NCBI RefSeq assembly: GCF_018614775.1
Contig: NZ_JAGGOF010000010.1
Location: 1 to 64,000 of the forward strand
DNA: 64,000 nt
Reading direction: 5' to 3'
Source: Pseudomonas fluorescens
GTDB lineage: Bacteria > Pseudomonadota > Gammaproteobacteria > Pseudomonadales > Pseudomonadaceae
Of this stretch, positions 23,635 through 31,818 are shown one piece after another. A program made the position numbers and the translations under genes. The stretch's first letter is position 1, and each line of letters begins with the position of its first letter. The notes beneath the pieces are model-generated. The model saw only the letters and a program-made list of their open reading frames with translations. It did no database searches and was not told the DNA's origin.

Positions 23635-24975
23635 TCAACCGAGCATCAACACCTTCGCCAAAATGATCTTCGGCCCTTTCATCTTCTTGATGATGATCCG
23701 CAGGCCTTCGACTTCCAGCACTTCTTCCTCTTCCGGCACCCGCTTGAGGGTTTCGTAGACCAGCCCGGCCAGGGTCTCGGCCTCGACGTGGTCCAGGTCG
23801 ATGCCCAGCAGGCGCTCGACCTTGAACAGTGGCGTGTCACCGCGAACCAGTAGCTTGCCTGGCTGGTAGGCGAGGATGCCGCGCTCGGCCTTGCGGTGTT
23901 CGTCCTGGATGTCGCCCACCAGCACTTCCAGCACGTCTTCCATGGTCAGGTAACCGATGATGTTGCCGTCGGCTTCTTCGACCACGGCGAAGTGCGAGCC
24001 GCCCTTGCGGAACTGCTCCAGCAGCTGCGACAGCGGCATGTGCCGCGACACGCGCTCCAGCGGCCGGGTCAGTTCGGCCAGGTTGAACGACTCCGGGATG
24101 TGATCCAGGGCCGCCAGTTCCAGCAGCAGGTCCTTGATGTGCAGCAGGCCGACGAACTCCTGGCGCTCGCTGTCGTACACCGGGTAGCGGCTGAACTTGT
24201 GGCGACGGAACATCGCCAGGATTTCCTTGAGCGGCGCGTTGAACTCCAGCGTCACCAGGTCTTCCCGGGAGTTGGCCCAGTCCACCACTTCCAGCTCGCC
24301 CATCTCCACGGCCGAGGCCAATACGCGCATGCCCTGGTCGCTGGGGTCCTGGCCGCGGCTGGAGTGCAGGATCAACTTGAGTTCTTCACGGCTGTAATGA
24401 TGCTCATGATGCGGGCCGGGCTCACCCTGGCCGGCGATGCGCAGGATCGCGTTGGCGCTGGCGTTGAGCAGGTAGATCGCCGGGTACATGGCCCAGTAGA
24501 ACAGGTACAGCGGCACGGCGGTCCACAGCGACAGCAGCTCGGGTTTGCGGATCGCCCAGGATTTGGGCGCCAGCTCACCAACGACGATGTGCAGGTACGA
24601 AATGATGAAGAACGCAGTGAAGAACGACACGCCCTTGATCACTTCCGGCGACTGGACGCCGACCGCGTCCAGCAGCGGTTCGAGAATGTGTGCGAACGCC
24701 GGCTCGCCGACCCAGCCCAGGCCCAGCGAAGCCAGGGTGATACCCAGCTGGCAGGCCGACAGGTAGGCGTCGAGCTGGCTGTGGACAGTGCGCAGGATAT
24801 GCCCGCGCCAGCCGTTCTTGTCGGCGATGGCCTCGACCCGGGTCGAGCGCAACTTGACCATGGCGAATTCGGCCGCAACGAAGAAGCCGTTGAGCAAAAC
24901 CAGGATCAGAGCAAAAAGAATCATGCCGAATTCGGCAAAGAGCGTAACGAGGGACAAGCCAGGGGAAGGGTCCAT
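23635..24975 (-). CDS. CNNM/CorC (HlyC) family membrane protein
   Basis: A 446-residue inner-membrane protein built like CorC/CNNM putative Mg2+/Co2+ transporters. It has a DUF21 transmembrane domain (about 10-200, with FFVAAEFAMVKLRSTRVE and GWVGEPAFAHILEPL), then a CBS-domain pair (about 215-345, including FSRYPVYD and IIGYLTMEDVLEVLVGDI), then a C-terminal CorC/HlyC domain (about 360-440). The ATG at 24975 lacks a clear ribosome site and a start at 24924 is possible. It follows phoR on the same strand after 123 bp; co-transcription is possible but not shown. Confidence 0.87.
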   Translation of the reverse strand: MDPSPGLSLVTLFAEFGMILFALILVLLNGFFVAAEFAMVKLRSTRVEAIADKNGWRGHILRTVHSQLDAYLSACQLGITLASLGLGWVGEPAFAHILEPLLDAVGVQSPEVIKGVSFFTAFFIISYLHIVVGELAPKSWAIRKPELLSLWTAVPLYLFYWAMYPAIYLLNASANAILRIAGQGEPGPHHEHHYSREELKLILHSSRGQDPSDQGMRVLASAVEMGELEVVDWANSREDLVTLEFNAPLKEILAMFRRHKFSRYPVYDSERQEFVGLLHIKDLLLELAALDHIPESFNLAELTRPLERVSRHMPLSQLLEQFRKGGSHFAVVEEADGNIIGYLTMEDVLEVLVGDIQDEHRKAERGILAYQPGKLLVRGDTPLFKVERLLGIDLDHVEAETLAGLVYETLKRVPEEEEVLEVEGLRIIIKKMKGPKIILAKVLMLG

Positions 24976-25098
24976 GATGGAGTTTTGCGGGTTCCGTAGG
25001 TGCGTGGAAATTGGAAATGAGCGCCTGAAAAGGCAGGCACAAGTCAGCCAATGTAGCGGCTGACTCGGCAGTTGCCTAGGGGGGAATGCCGGCCGGTA

Positions 25099-26421
25099 TC
25101 AATCGGCCGGGCTGGCGAGGCGCGCACGAACCACTTGTGCCTGGGTGAAATGGCAGGTGAACGTGCTGCCGTGGCCGGGCACGCTGCTGATTTCCATGCG
25201 CCCGCGATGGCGCAGCAGGACATGCTTGACGATCGCCAGGCCCAGGCCGGTACCTCCGGTGTTGGAGTTGCGGCTGGAGTCGACGCGGTAGAAGCGCTCG
25301 GTCAGGCGCGGCAAGTGTTTGCTGTCGATACCGATGCCCGAATCGCGCACGCTCAGGTGCGCGCCTTGTTCGTCGCCCCACCAGCGCACATGGATCCGGC
25401 CTTGCTCGGGTGTGTACTTGACCGCGTTGAACACCAGGTTGGAAAACGCGCTGCGCAGTTCCGCCTCGCTGCCTTTGAGCTGCACGGCCGGGTCGGCTTC
25501 CAGGGTGATGGTCTGCTGCTTGGGGCCGGACAGCTCCTGGGCATCCTCGGTAATGGTCTGCAGCAGGTCGTCGATGGGCACTGGCTGGTTGTCCGACGGA
25601 TAGTCGGTGGCTTCCAGCTTCGCCAGCAGCAGCAAGTCGTTGAGCAGGGTCTGCATGCGTCCGCCTTGCTGGTGCATCTGCTGCAAGGCCCGGCTCCAGC
25701 GCGGGTTCACGTCCTCGACGTTGTCGAGCAGGGTTTCCAGGTAGCCACAGATCACCGTCAGCGGCGTGCGCAATTCGTGGGACACGTTGGCGATGAAATC
25801 CTTGCGCATCTGTTCCAGCTGATGGATGCGCGTGACGTCGCGCACCAGCATCAGGTGCTCATTGTTGCCATAGCGGGTGATGTACAGCTGGATGCGCAGC
25901 CGGTCGTTGGTGGGCGAAGGAATTTCCAGCGGCTCGGCGTAATTGTCCTGCTCGAAATATTCCTTGAAGCGCGGATGGCGCACCAGGTTGGTTACCGGCT
26001 GGCCGCTGTCCTGGGGCGTCTTGAGGCCCAGCAGGGTCTCGGCGGCGCGGTTCCACCATTCCAGGTTGCCGTCGCTGTCGAGCATGATGACGGCGTCTTT
26101 CAACGCGGCGGTGGACTCCTGGACCCGGTCGATCACCGCTTGCAGGCGGCCGCGCACGCGCTGGTCGCGGCGTTGCAGGTGGTAGATGCTGTCGAATACC
26201 TCGCCCCACAGGCCATAGCCGTCGGGCGGGGCTTCGTCGGGTTGGTGCAGGCGCAGCCATTCATGCAGGCGGAGCAATTGCTTGAGGGTCCAGGCCAGGT
26301 ACAACCCCAGGCCCGCCGCGAGGCTCCAGCCGTAATAGCCAGTGACGAGGCCGACGACCAGGCTGCCGGTCACCAGCAACAACATGTGGCGAATCAGGGT
26401 GCCATGCCAGTTTTGATTCAC
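25099..26421 (-). CDS. phoR: Phosphate regulon sensor histidine kinase PhoR
   Basis: Membrane sensor kinase that phosphorylates PhoB under phosphate limitation. The 440-residue protein has two N-terminal helices (about 12-48), a cytoplasmic PAS domain (about 95-195), the dimerisation/phospho-acceptor domain with H215 in ANVSHELRTP, and an HATPase_c domain with the N-box NLVFNAVKYTP, DSGIGID and GTGLGLAIV. The start is GTG at 26421 (VNQNWHGTLIRH) with AAGGA 8 nt upstream; the open frame further upstream is the intergenic repeat. It is read after phoB across a 112-bp gap holding a heptad-repeat hairpin. Confidence 0.95.
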   Translation of the reverse strand: MNQNWHGTLIRHMLLLVTGSLVVGLVTGYYGWSLAAGLGLYLAWTLKQLLRLHEWLRLHQPDEAPPDGYGLWGEVFDSIYHLQRRDQRVRGRLQAVIDRVQESTAALKDAVIMLDSDGNLEWWNRAAETLLGLKTPQDSGQPVTNLVRHPRFKEYFEQDNYAEPLEIPSPTNDRLRIQLYITRYGNNEHLMLVRDVTRIHQLEQMRKDFIANVSHELRTPLTVICGYLETLLDNVEDVNPRWSRALQQMHQQGGRMQTLLNDLLLLAKLEATDYPSDNQPVPIDDLLQTITEDAQELSGPKQQTITLEADPAVQLKGSEAELRSAFSNLVFNAVKYTPEQGRIHVRWWGDEQGAHLSVRDSGIGIDSKHLPRLTERFYRVDSSRNSNTGGTGLGLAIVKHVLLRHRGRMEISSVPGHGSTFTCHFTQAQVVRARLASPAD

Positions 26422-26439
26422 GGGGCTTCCTTCGGAAGC

Positions 26440-26527
26440 AGCTGAAAGCTGCAAGCTTCGAGCTGCAAGTTTGGAGCGGGTCGGTAGTGGCTCTTGCTTG
26501 CAGCTTGTAGCTTGAAACTCGTGGCTG
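26440..26527. repeat. Heptad-repeat inverted element (phoB-phoR junction)
   Basis: Left half AGCTGAAAGCTGCAAGC and right half GCTTGCAGCTTGTAGC are made of drifting 7-bp units in opposite orientation around a loop of about 30 nt, like the element at 20525-20617. It fills nearly the whole phoB-phoR spacer and could give a stable hairpin that tunes the PhoB:PhoR ratio. Confidence 0.7.
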
Positions 26528-26533
26528 CTTTTC

Positions 26534-27223
26534 TCATGCCTTTGTCGAAAAACGATAGCCGGTGCCGCGCACGGTTTGTACCAGATTCTCATAGGCATCG
26601 CCGAGGGCTTTGCGCAGGCGTCGGATGTGCACGTCCACGGTGCGCTCCTCGACATAGACGTTGCCGCCCCAGACCTGGTCCAGCAACTGCCCGCGGGTGT
26701 AGGCGCGTTCCTGGTGGGTCATGAAGAACTGCAGCAGGCGGTATTCGGTAGGGCCCATCTCGGCGGGTTTGCCGTCGATGGTCACGCGGTGGCTGATCGG
26801 GTCCAGCAGCAGGCCGCCGACTTCGATCGGCGCTTCACCGTCGGTCGGCCCGGCCCGGCGCAGCACCGCCTTCAGGCGCGCCACCAGCTCCCGTGGGGAG
26901 AACGGCTTGGTGATGTAGTCGTCGGCACCGACTTCCAGGCCCTGGATCTTGTTGTCCTCTTCGCCCTTGGCGGTGAGCATGATGATCGGGATATCCCCGG
27001 TCAGCTCGTCGCGCTTGAGCCGTCGTGCCAGTTCGATGCCTGACGTGCCGGGCAGCATCCAGTCCAGCAGGATCAGGTCGGGCTTGCGGTCGACGATGAT
27101 GGCGTGGGCCTGTTGAGAGTTCTCTGCTTCCATGCAGTCATAGCCGGCCATCTCCAACGCAACGGCGATCATCTCGCGGATGGGCGCCTCGTCGTCGACG
27201 ATCAGAATGCTCCTGCCAACCAT
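26534..27223 (-). CDS. phoB: Phosphate regulon response regulator PhoB
   Basis: OmpR-class activator of the Pho regulon. The 229-residue protein has a receiver domain with D10/D11, phospho-acceptor D54, T84 and K106. The winged-helix DNA-binding domain (about 130-229) contains [15 protein letters not shown] and the recognition region [15 protein letters not shown] 27223 is preceded by AGAGGA. It is transcribed from its own Pho box, so it is autoregulated, and it should bind the Pho boxes found here upstream of pstS and pstC. Confidence 0.97.
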   Translation of the reverse strand: MVGRSILIVDDEAPIREMIAVALEMAGYDCMEAENSQQAHAIIVDRKPDLILLDWMLPGTSGIELARRLKRDELTGDIPIIMLTAKGEEDNKIQGLEVGADDYITKPFSPRELVARLKAVLRRAGPTDGEAPIEVGGLLLDPISHRVTIDGKPAEMGPTEYRLLQFFMTHQERAYTRGQLLDQVWGGNVYVEERTVDVHIRRLRKALGDAYENLVQTVRGTGYRFSTKA

Positions 27224-27260
27224 GGGGTAATCCTCTTGTCATTTAACTGTCTTGCGCCGC

Positions 27261-27294
27261 ATTAGATAACGGAAATATTGCAGTCGTGTGACAG
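27261..27294 (-). promoter_or_regulatory. PhoB-dependent promoter of phoBR (Pho box)
   Basis: On the minus strand CTGTCAC (27294-27288) and CTGCAAT (27283-27277) are 11 bp apart, with -10 TCTAAT (27266-27261, five of six consensus bases) exactly 10 bp downstream. Same architecture as the two pst Pho boxes. Confidence 0.83.
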
Positions 27295-27375
27295 TTATTT
27301 CATCGCCCGGCAGCGCGGAGGATCCTGGGCTAGACTTTTCAGTCCGAATCCTGACAACCACAAAAGAAGGTTTCC

Positions 27376-27759
27376 ATGAATCAAATGACTGTTTCTTTCA
27401 AAGCCCTGCTGCTGGCGGCTGCCGTGGCTCTGCCTGGATTTGCAGTGGCTGCCGATCCTGCGATGGAGAAGAACGGCATGTTTACCGACCATAAGGGCAT
27501 GACCCTTTACACCTTCGCCAAGGACTCGGCCGGCAAGTCGGTGTGCAATGACAAGTGTGCGGCCAACTGGCCTCCGCTGGTGGCTGAGGCGGATGATAAA
27601 TCCATGGGTGACTGGACCGTGATCAAGCGTGATGACGGTTCAATGCAATGGGCCTATCAGGGCATGCCGCTGTACACCTTCGTGATGGACAAGAAGGCAG
27701 GAGACATGGAGGGCGATGGCAAAATGGACGGCGCCTGGAAAGTTGCCAAGGCCAAGTAA
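27376..27759 (+). CDS. Secreted COG4315-type repeat protein
   Basis: A 127-residue exported protein with signal peptide (about 1-25, ending GFAVA|ADP). The mature part has two copies of the secreted-repeat motif (PF03640/COG4315 type): GMTLYTFAKDSAGKSVCNDKC-like sequence, with AANWPPL, followed by GMPLYTFVMDKKAGD. The paired Cys and Met residues around the first repeat could bind metal. ATG 27376 has AGAAGG upstream. It is divergent from phoB, but its function is unknown and no Pho box faces it. Confidence 0.8.
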   Translation: MNQMTVSFKALLLAAAVALPGFAVAADPAMEKNGMFTDHKGMTLYTFAKDSAGKSVCNDKCAANWPPLVAEADDKSMGDWTVIKRDDGSMQWAYQGMPLYTFVMDKKAGDMEGDGKMDGAWKVAKAK

Positions 27760-27770
27760 TGGCTAAACCC

Positions 27771-27863
27771 ATGTGGGAGCGAGCCTGCTCGCGATAGCGT
27801 TCTGTCAGTCGACATCCATGTTGGATGATAAATGGCTATCGCGAGCAGGCTCGCTCCCACAGG
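27771..27863. repeat. REPIN (inverted pair of REP sequences)
   Basis: Full doublet filling the gap between the convergent COG4315 gene and ubiA, 8-12 bp from each stop codon. It is the only candidate transcript-end signal for both genes. Confidence 0.92.
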
Positions 27864-27871
27864 TTCGCCGA

Positions 27872-28762
27872 TCAACGCAACCCATAATCCAGCACAATCC
27901 CGACGAAAATCGCCAACCCGGCCCAGTGGTTGTGCAGGAACGCCTGGAAGCAGCGCATCCGGTCCTTGCCCCGGGTGTACCAGAACTCCCAGGCAAAGCA
28001 GGCGGCGGCGGCCACCAGGCCGAGGTGGAACCAGCCGCCGAGCTTGAATTGCGACCCGGCCAGCAACAGGCAGCCCAGGGCCAGGCCTTGCAGCGTCAGA
28101 ATGATCACCCGGTCGGCATCGCCGAACAGAATCGCCGTGGACTTCACGCCGATCCGCAGGTCATCGTCCCGGTCGGTCATCGCGTAGTAGGTGTCGTAGC
28201 CCACTGTCCACAGCAGGTTGGCGATGTACAACAGCCACGCGGCCGCCGGCAAATGGCCGGTTTCGGCGGTGAACGCCATCGGCATTCCCCAGGAGAACGC
28301 CGCGCCCAGCACCACTTGCGGGTAATAGGTGTAGCGCTTCATGAACGGGTAGGTAAACGCCAGCGCCAGCCCGCCCAGGGACAGCAGGATGGTCGGCGCA
28401 TTGGTGCATAGCACCAACAGGAAACTCACGCCCATCAGCACGGCGAAGAACACCAGCGCTTCCTTCGAACTGATCTTGCCGCTCGCCAGCGGGCGCTGGG
28501 CGGTGCGTTTGACGTGACCGTCGACCTTGCGGTCGGCCCAGTCGTTGATCACGCAACCGCCGGCGCGGGTCAACACCACCCCGAGGACGAAAATCACGAT
28601 ATTGGCCAGGGACGGCGAACCTTCACCGGCCACCCACAGGGCCCACAACGTCGGCCACAGCAGCAGGTAAATGCCGATGGGCTTGTCCATGCGGGTCAGT
28701 TGCACGAAGTCCCAGGCCCGCGGGTTCAGGCGGTTCAGGGATTTGAGCAGTTGCAGGTACAT
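27872..28762 (-). CDS. ubiA: 4-hydroxybenzoate octaprenyltransferase
   Basis: Membrane prenyltransferase that attaches the polyprenyl tail to 4-hydroxybenzoate, the second dedicated step of ubiquinone synthesis. The 296-residue protein has about eight helices and the two Asp-rich catalytic motifs [15 protein letters not shown] and [17 protein letters not shown]. The true ATG at 28762 overlaps the ubiC stop codon by one base (TGATG), so translation is coupled; the longer upstream frame is ubiC's own region. With ubiC it converts chorismate to the ubiquinone precursor. Confidence 0.96.
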   Translation of the reverse strand: MYLQLLKSLNRLNPRAWDFVQLTRMDKPIGIYLLLWPTLWALWVAGEGSPSLANIVIFVLGVVLTRAGGCVINDWADRKVDGHVKRTAQRPLASGKISSKEALVFFAVLMGVSFLLVLCTNAPTILLSLGGLALAFTYPFMKRYTYYPQVVLGAAFSWGMPMAFTAETGHLPAAAWLLYIANLLWTVGYDTYYAMTDRDDDLRIGVKSTAILFGDADRVIILTLQGLALGCLLLAGSQFKLGGWFHLGLVAAAACFAWEFWYTRGKDRMRCFQAFLHNHWAGLAIFVGIVLDYGLR

Positions 28763-29367
28763 CAGCAGTTCTCCGAATAGGCGCGGGCCACGGTCCACAC
28801 CCGTGGCAGGAAGACTTCCGCCACCAGCACGCTCAGCGCGCCGCGGTCGAAACGCGAGCGGCGGCCCCACAGCTCACGACGGCGCACGTCTGCGGGCAAC
28901 CACGCCTCGGGATAATGGCAAACCTCGATAGCGCGGCGCTGGAACGCCCGGTCACAAAACAGCAGCTCGCCCAGGGACCGGCTGCCCAGTTCATCCATAT
29001 GCAAGCCATCGCCCTGCAACGCGCTGCGCGACGCCACGCTGCGGGCAAATACCCACGGCTCGCCATGGCCGCGCAGGTATACCTCGCGCACCCAGCCCTC
29101 GCTGCCTTCGGCCAGGTCCAGCGCAGCGCACTCATCGCTGCGCAACGGCTGCCAACCTTCGAACAACGGCGTCACGCTGAAATGGCCGTCCGAGAGATCC
29201 GTCAGCCGCCGGGTCAAGGAACCTTCGTCGAACAGCCAGTCGAGTACACCGGCATCGGGGCGGGGCGACAGCAGGTGCCCCGGCAGCCATTGGCGTGTAG
29301 GAAATAGCGAATTTATCGGCGGCACGGAGGTCTTGAATGGCAGCAAATGAGGCCGCGAGCTTACCAT
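28762..29367 (-). CDS. ubiC: Chorismate lyase
   Basis: Cleaves chorismate to 4-hydroxybenzoate and pyruvate, the first step of ubiquinone synthesis; the product is used by UbiA encoded directly downstream. Of 201 residues, the conserved core is [48 protein letters not shown] and a C-terminal Glu-containing segment. The N-terminal 30 residues are poorly conserved and ATG 29367 has no good ribosome site, so a start further in (for example GTG 29325) is possible. Confidence 0.9.
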   Translation of the reverse strand: MVSSRPHLLPFKTSVPPINSLFPTRQWLPGHLLSPRPDAGVLDWLFDEGSLTRRLTDLSDGHFSVTPLFEGWQPLRSDECAALDLAEGSEGWVREVYLRGHGEPWVFARSVASRSALQGDGLHMDELGSRSLGELLFCDRAFQRRAIEVCHYPEAWLPADVRRRELWGRRSRFDRGALSVLVAEVFLPRVWTVARAYSENC

Positions 29368-29520
29368 GCCGGTGGGGTGTTTTGACTGGCCTGGGTCGTC
29401 GTCGCGTCGATCCTGCTTGCATCTGGCGCAATCGATCAGTACAAAACGCCCTGAGCCGGAAGGGCGTCTCCATCACCCCACCAATACCGGCAACTGCCTG
29501 ACACCTGAGGAAGTACCTGA

Positions 29521-29688
29521 ATGAAGAAGTGGCAATGTATCGTCTGCGGCCTGATCTACAACGAAGCCGATGGTTGGCCGGATGACGGCATCGCTCCTGG
29601 CACCCGTTGGGAAGACGTACCGGCAGACTGGTTGTGCCCGGACTGCGGCGTCGGCAAGATGGATTTCGAAATGATCGAAATCAACTAA
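29521..29688 (+). CDS. rubA: Rubredoxin
   Basis: A 55-residue iron protein with the two CxxCG knuckles, C6-I-V-C9-G and C39-P-D-C42-G, that hold one Fe(Cys)4 centre. [24 protein letters not shown] between them is the classic rubredoxin core. Acts as a small cytoplasmic electron carrier fed by the reductase encoded next, for example for alkane hydroxylase or oxygen/peroxide defence; which partner is used here is not visible. GAGGAAG lies 9 nt before the ATG. Confidence 0.96.
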   Translation: MKKWQCIVCGLIYNEADGWPDDGIAPGTRWEDVPADWLCPDCGVGKMDFEMIEIN

Positions 29689-29725
29689 GCGTTTTCCCTG
29701 ATCGTTTCCCCGGATGGAGAGCAAC

Positions 29726-30874
29726 ATGAGCGCACCTGTCGTCATCGTCGGTACTGGGCTGGCCGGCTACAACCTGGCCCGGGAGTTTCGCAAGCTCGAC
29801 AGCGAAACCCCGTTGCTGCTGATCACCGCCGATGACGGTCGCTCCTACTCCAAACCCATGCTCTCCACCGGCTTTGGCAAGAACAAGGACGCCGACGGCC
29901 TGAGCATGGCTGAGCCGGGGGCCATGGCCGAGCAGCTCAAGGCCGAAGTGCGCACCCACACGCGCATCAGTGGCATCGACCCGGGTCACAAACGCCTGTG
30001 GATCGGTGAAGAGGCGGTGAACTACCGCGACCTCGTCTTGGCCTGGGGCGCCGAAACCGTGCGCGTGCCGGTGCAGGGCGATGCCGCGGACCTGATCTTC
30101 CCCATCAACGACCTGGAAGATTACGCGCGCTTCCGGGCCGCTGCCGCGGGCAAGCGCCGGGTGCTGTTGCTCGGCGCCGGCCTGATTGGCTGCGAGTTCG
30201 CCAATGACCTGATCCTCGGCGGCTATGAGGTGCAACTGGTGGCGCCGTGTGAGCAAGTCATGCCGACGCTGTTGCACCCGGCGGCCGCCGCAGCGGTGCA
30301 GGCCGGGCTGGAAAGCCTCGGGGCGCGTTTCCACCTGGGCCCGGTGCTCAATCGCTTGCAACGGGTGGATGACGGGTTGCAGGCGCACCTGTCCGACGGC
30401 CAGGTGATCGCCTGCGACCTGGTGGTCTCGGCCATCGGCCTGCGCCCGCGCATTGACCTGGCGGCTGCCGCTGGCCTGGTGGTCAATCGCGGCGTGGTCG
30501 TCGACCGCCACCTGAAAACCTCCCACGCCAACATTTACGCCCTGGGTGACTGCGCCGAAGTCGACGGTTTGAACCTGCTGTACGTCATGCCGCTGATGAG
30601 CTGCGCCCGCGCGCTGGCCCAGACGCTGGCTGGCAACCCTATCGCCGTCAGCTACGGCGCCATGCCGATTACCGTGAAGACCCCGGTATGTCCGCTGGTG
30701 GTGTCGCCACCACCGCGGGGCAGTGAAGGCGCCTGGAGCGTCGAAGGGCAGGGTGGCGATATCAAGGCCCTGTGCCGTGACGCCCAGGGCAACCTGCTGG
30801 GCTATGCCCTGACCGGCGCGGCGGTGATGGAAAAACTGGCGCTGAACAAGGAACTTCCGGCCCTGCTGGCGTAA
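29726..30874 (+). CDS. alkT: Rubredoxin-NAD(P)+ reductase
   Basis: FAD-dependent reductase passing electrons from NAD(P)H to rubredoxin. The 382-residue product has the N-terminal FAD Rossmann motif G9-T-G11-L-A-G14, the NAD(P)H motif [14 protein letters not shown] at about 150, and the second FAD motif [10 protein letters not shown] at about 276. ATG 29726 has GGAGAGC upstream and lies 37 bp after rubA, so the two form an operon. Confidence 0.93.
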   Translation: MSAPVVIVGTGLAGYNLAREFRKLDSETPLLLITADDGRSYSKPMLSTGFGKNKDADGLSMAEPGAMAEQLKAEVRTHTRISGIDPGHKRLWIGEEAVNYRDLVLAWGAETVRVPVQGDAADLIFPINDLEDYARFRAAAAGKRRVLLLGAGLIGCEFANDLILGGYEVQLVAPCEQVMPTLLHPAAAAAVQAGLESLGARFHLGPVLNRLQRVDDGLQAHLSDGQVIACDLVVSAIGLRPRIDLAAAAGLVVNRGVVVDRHLKTSHANIYALGDCAEVDGLNLLYVMPLMSCARALAQTLAGNPIAVSYGAMPITVKTPVCPLVVSPPPRGSEGAWSVEGQGGDIKALCRDAQGNLLGYALTGAAVMEKLALNKELPALLA

Positions 30875-31032
30875 ATACGGGTCGTTCTGTCGCAAAAACC
30901 CTGCTTTTGGGCCCACAAACGTCGCTGCGACACTGGCGTCGCCTTCGGCCCCGTGCCATCCTCACTCCCGTCTGCCGCAGAGTAGAGCCTGCGGCGCCTT
31001 AGGGGTTGTTCCGAAGAGAACAGCACGGACAT

Positions 31033-31040
31033 AACAACAA
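31033..31040 (+). promoter_or_regulatory. Candidate Hfq/Crc motif in the HU leader
   Basis: AACAACAA matches AANAANAA and lies 25 bp before the HU start codon, just upstream of the AAGGGG ribosome site. Pattern only; the flanking A-run makes chance occurrence possible. Confidence 0.3.
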
Positions 31041-31065
31041 AAAAACCGTCAAAGGGGCTTCATTC

Positions 31066-31341
31066 ATGCGTAAACCAGAACTCGCCGCCGCCATCGCGGA
31101 AAAGGCAGACCTCACCAAAGAACAAGCCAACCGCGTCCTCAACGCCGTCCTCGAAGAAATCACCGGCGCCCTGCATCGCAAGGACAGCGTCACCCTGGTG
31201 GGCTTCGGCACCTTCCTGCAACGCCACCGCGGCGCTCGCACCGGCAAAAACCCACAGACCGGCGAACCGGTGAAGATCAAGGCCAGCAACACCGTTGCCT
31301 TCAAGCCGGGCAAGTCGCTGAAGGACAGCGTCAATCCATAA
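31066..31341 (+). CDS. hupA: HU-family DNA-binding protein
   Basis: A 91-residue nucleoid protein with the HU/IHF fold: helix pair at 1-40 (MRKPELAAAIAEKADLTKEQ) and the beta-arm signature GFGTFLQRHRGARTGKNPQTGEP at about 47-69. It binds and bends DNA without sequence specificity as a dimer. ATG 31066 follows AAAGGGGC; the longer frame from 31006 includes the A-rich leader and is rejected. Which of the several Pseudomonas HU paralogues this is rests on its position after the rubredoxin reductase gene. Confidence 0.93.
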   Translation: MRKPELAAAIAEKADLTKEQANRVLNAVLEEITGALHRKDSVTLVGFGTFLQRHRGARTGKNPQTGEPVKIKASNTVAFKPGKSLKDSVNP

Positions 31342-31379
31342 TGGCTGAGGGTTCCTCAGTGAGAGGGGCAGGTGGTAGC

Positions 31380-31418
31380 AAAAAAGGGCACGCCGATGGA
31401 GTCGGGTGCCTTTTTTTT
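31380..31418 (+). terminator. Terminator of the HU gene
   Basis: AAAAAGGGCAC ... GTGCC followed by eight T residues: GC stem GGCAC/GTGCC extended by an A/T stem, so it could work on both strands. It lies about 40 bp after the stop codon. Confidence 0.85.
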
Positions 31419-31435
31419 CGGACTTAGGTTAATGG

Positions 31436-31468
31436 TGTGTGGGAGTAAGGCTTGCCCGCGATACCGGC
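31436..31468. repeat. Degenerate single REP copy
   Basis: GTGTGGGAGTAAGGCTTGCC-CGCGATACCGGCG resembles one REP arm with several changes and no inverted partner nearby. Probably a decayed REPIN half. Confidence 0.55.
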
Positions 31469-31597
31469 GCGTCCATGCGGCCGCCAAGTTACCTTCTGGT
31501 CCGGGGTAGCCCATCGATCAGGGGGCGGGTCGCAATTGGCGAAAGCTTCGCTGTATACTCCCTGCGCCGCACACCCCTGAGCTACAGGAACAACAGC

Positions 31598-31642
31598 ATG
31601 ACTGTACGTCAAACGATCTACTGGCAGCCTACGCCGCCTTAG
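31598..31642 (+). CDS. Putative 14-residue leader peptide
   Basis: ATG with AGGA 8 nt upstream encodes MTVRQTIYWQPTPP then TAG. It lies about 40 nt after a TATACT -10 element and 176 bp before the SulP transporter gene. The good ribosome site, the Tyr-Trp-Gln-Pro and Pro-Pro ending (Pro-Pro can stall ribosomes) and the position suggest a translated regulatory leader. It is too short to judge by composition, so this is a suggestion. Confidence 0.4.
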   Translation: MTVRQTIYWQPTPP

Positions 31643-31818
31643 CGCTACGCCCCCTCGCAATACGTCGCTTCCGCCGGCTTCGCTCGCGGTGCGTGCTGCT
31701 GTATGCCCGGTTCCTACACCCAAAGCACACAGCCCATTCATTCCTCACAATTTGAACTCGTATCGACGCGCTCGCCATTTACCCGGCGTGTGTGCGGTGC
31801 ATTGCCTTGGATATTCTT

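Larger units (their letters stand above)
31342..31818. other. Intergenic stretch before the SulP gene
   Basis: 477 bp containing the HU terminator, a decayed REP copy, a candidate -10 (TATACT, 31554-31559) and a 14-codon ORF at 31598-31642. The remaining 175 bp up to the transporter start show only GC-rich dyads (for example CGCTTCCGCCGG...). It reads as a long, possibly regulatory leader for the transporter. Confidence 0.6.

Noticed and set aside
29445..29467. Hairpin ACGCCCT/AGGGCGT before rubA as a terminator or riboswitch
   Set aside because: Only 7 bp stem, no U-tract, and no other conserved structure recognised; left unassigned.
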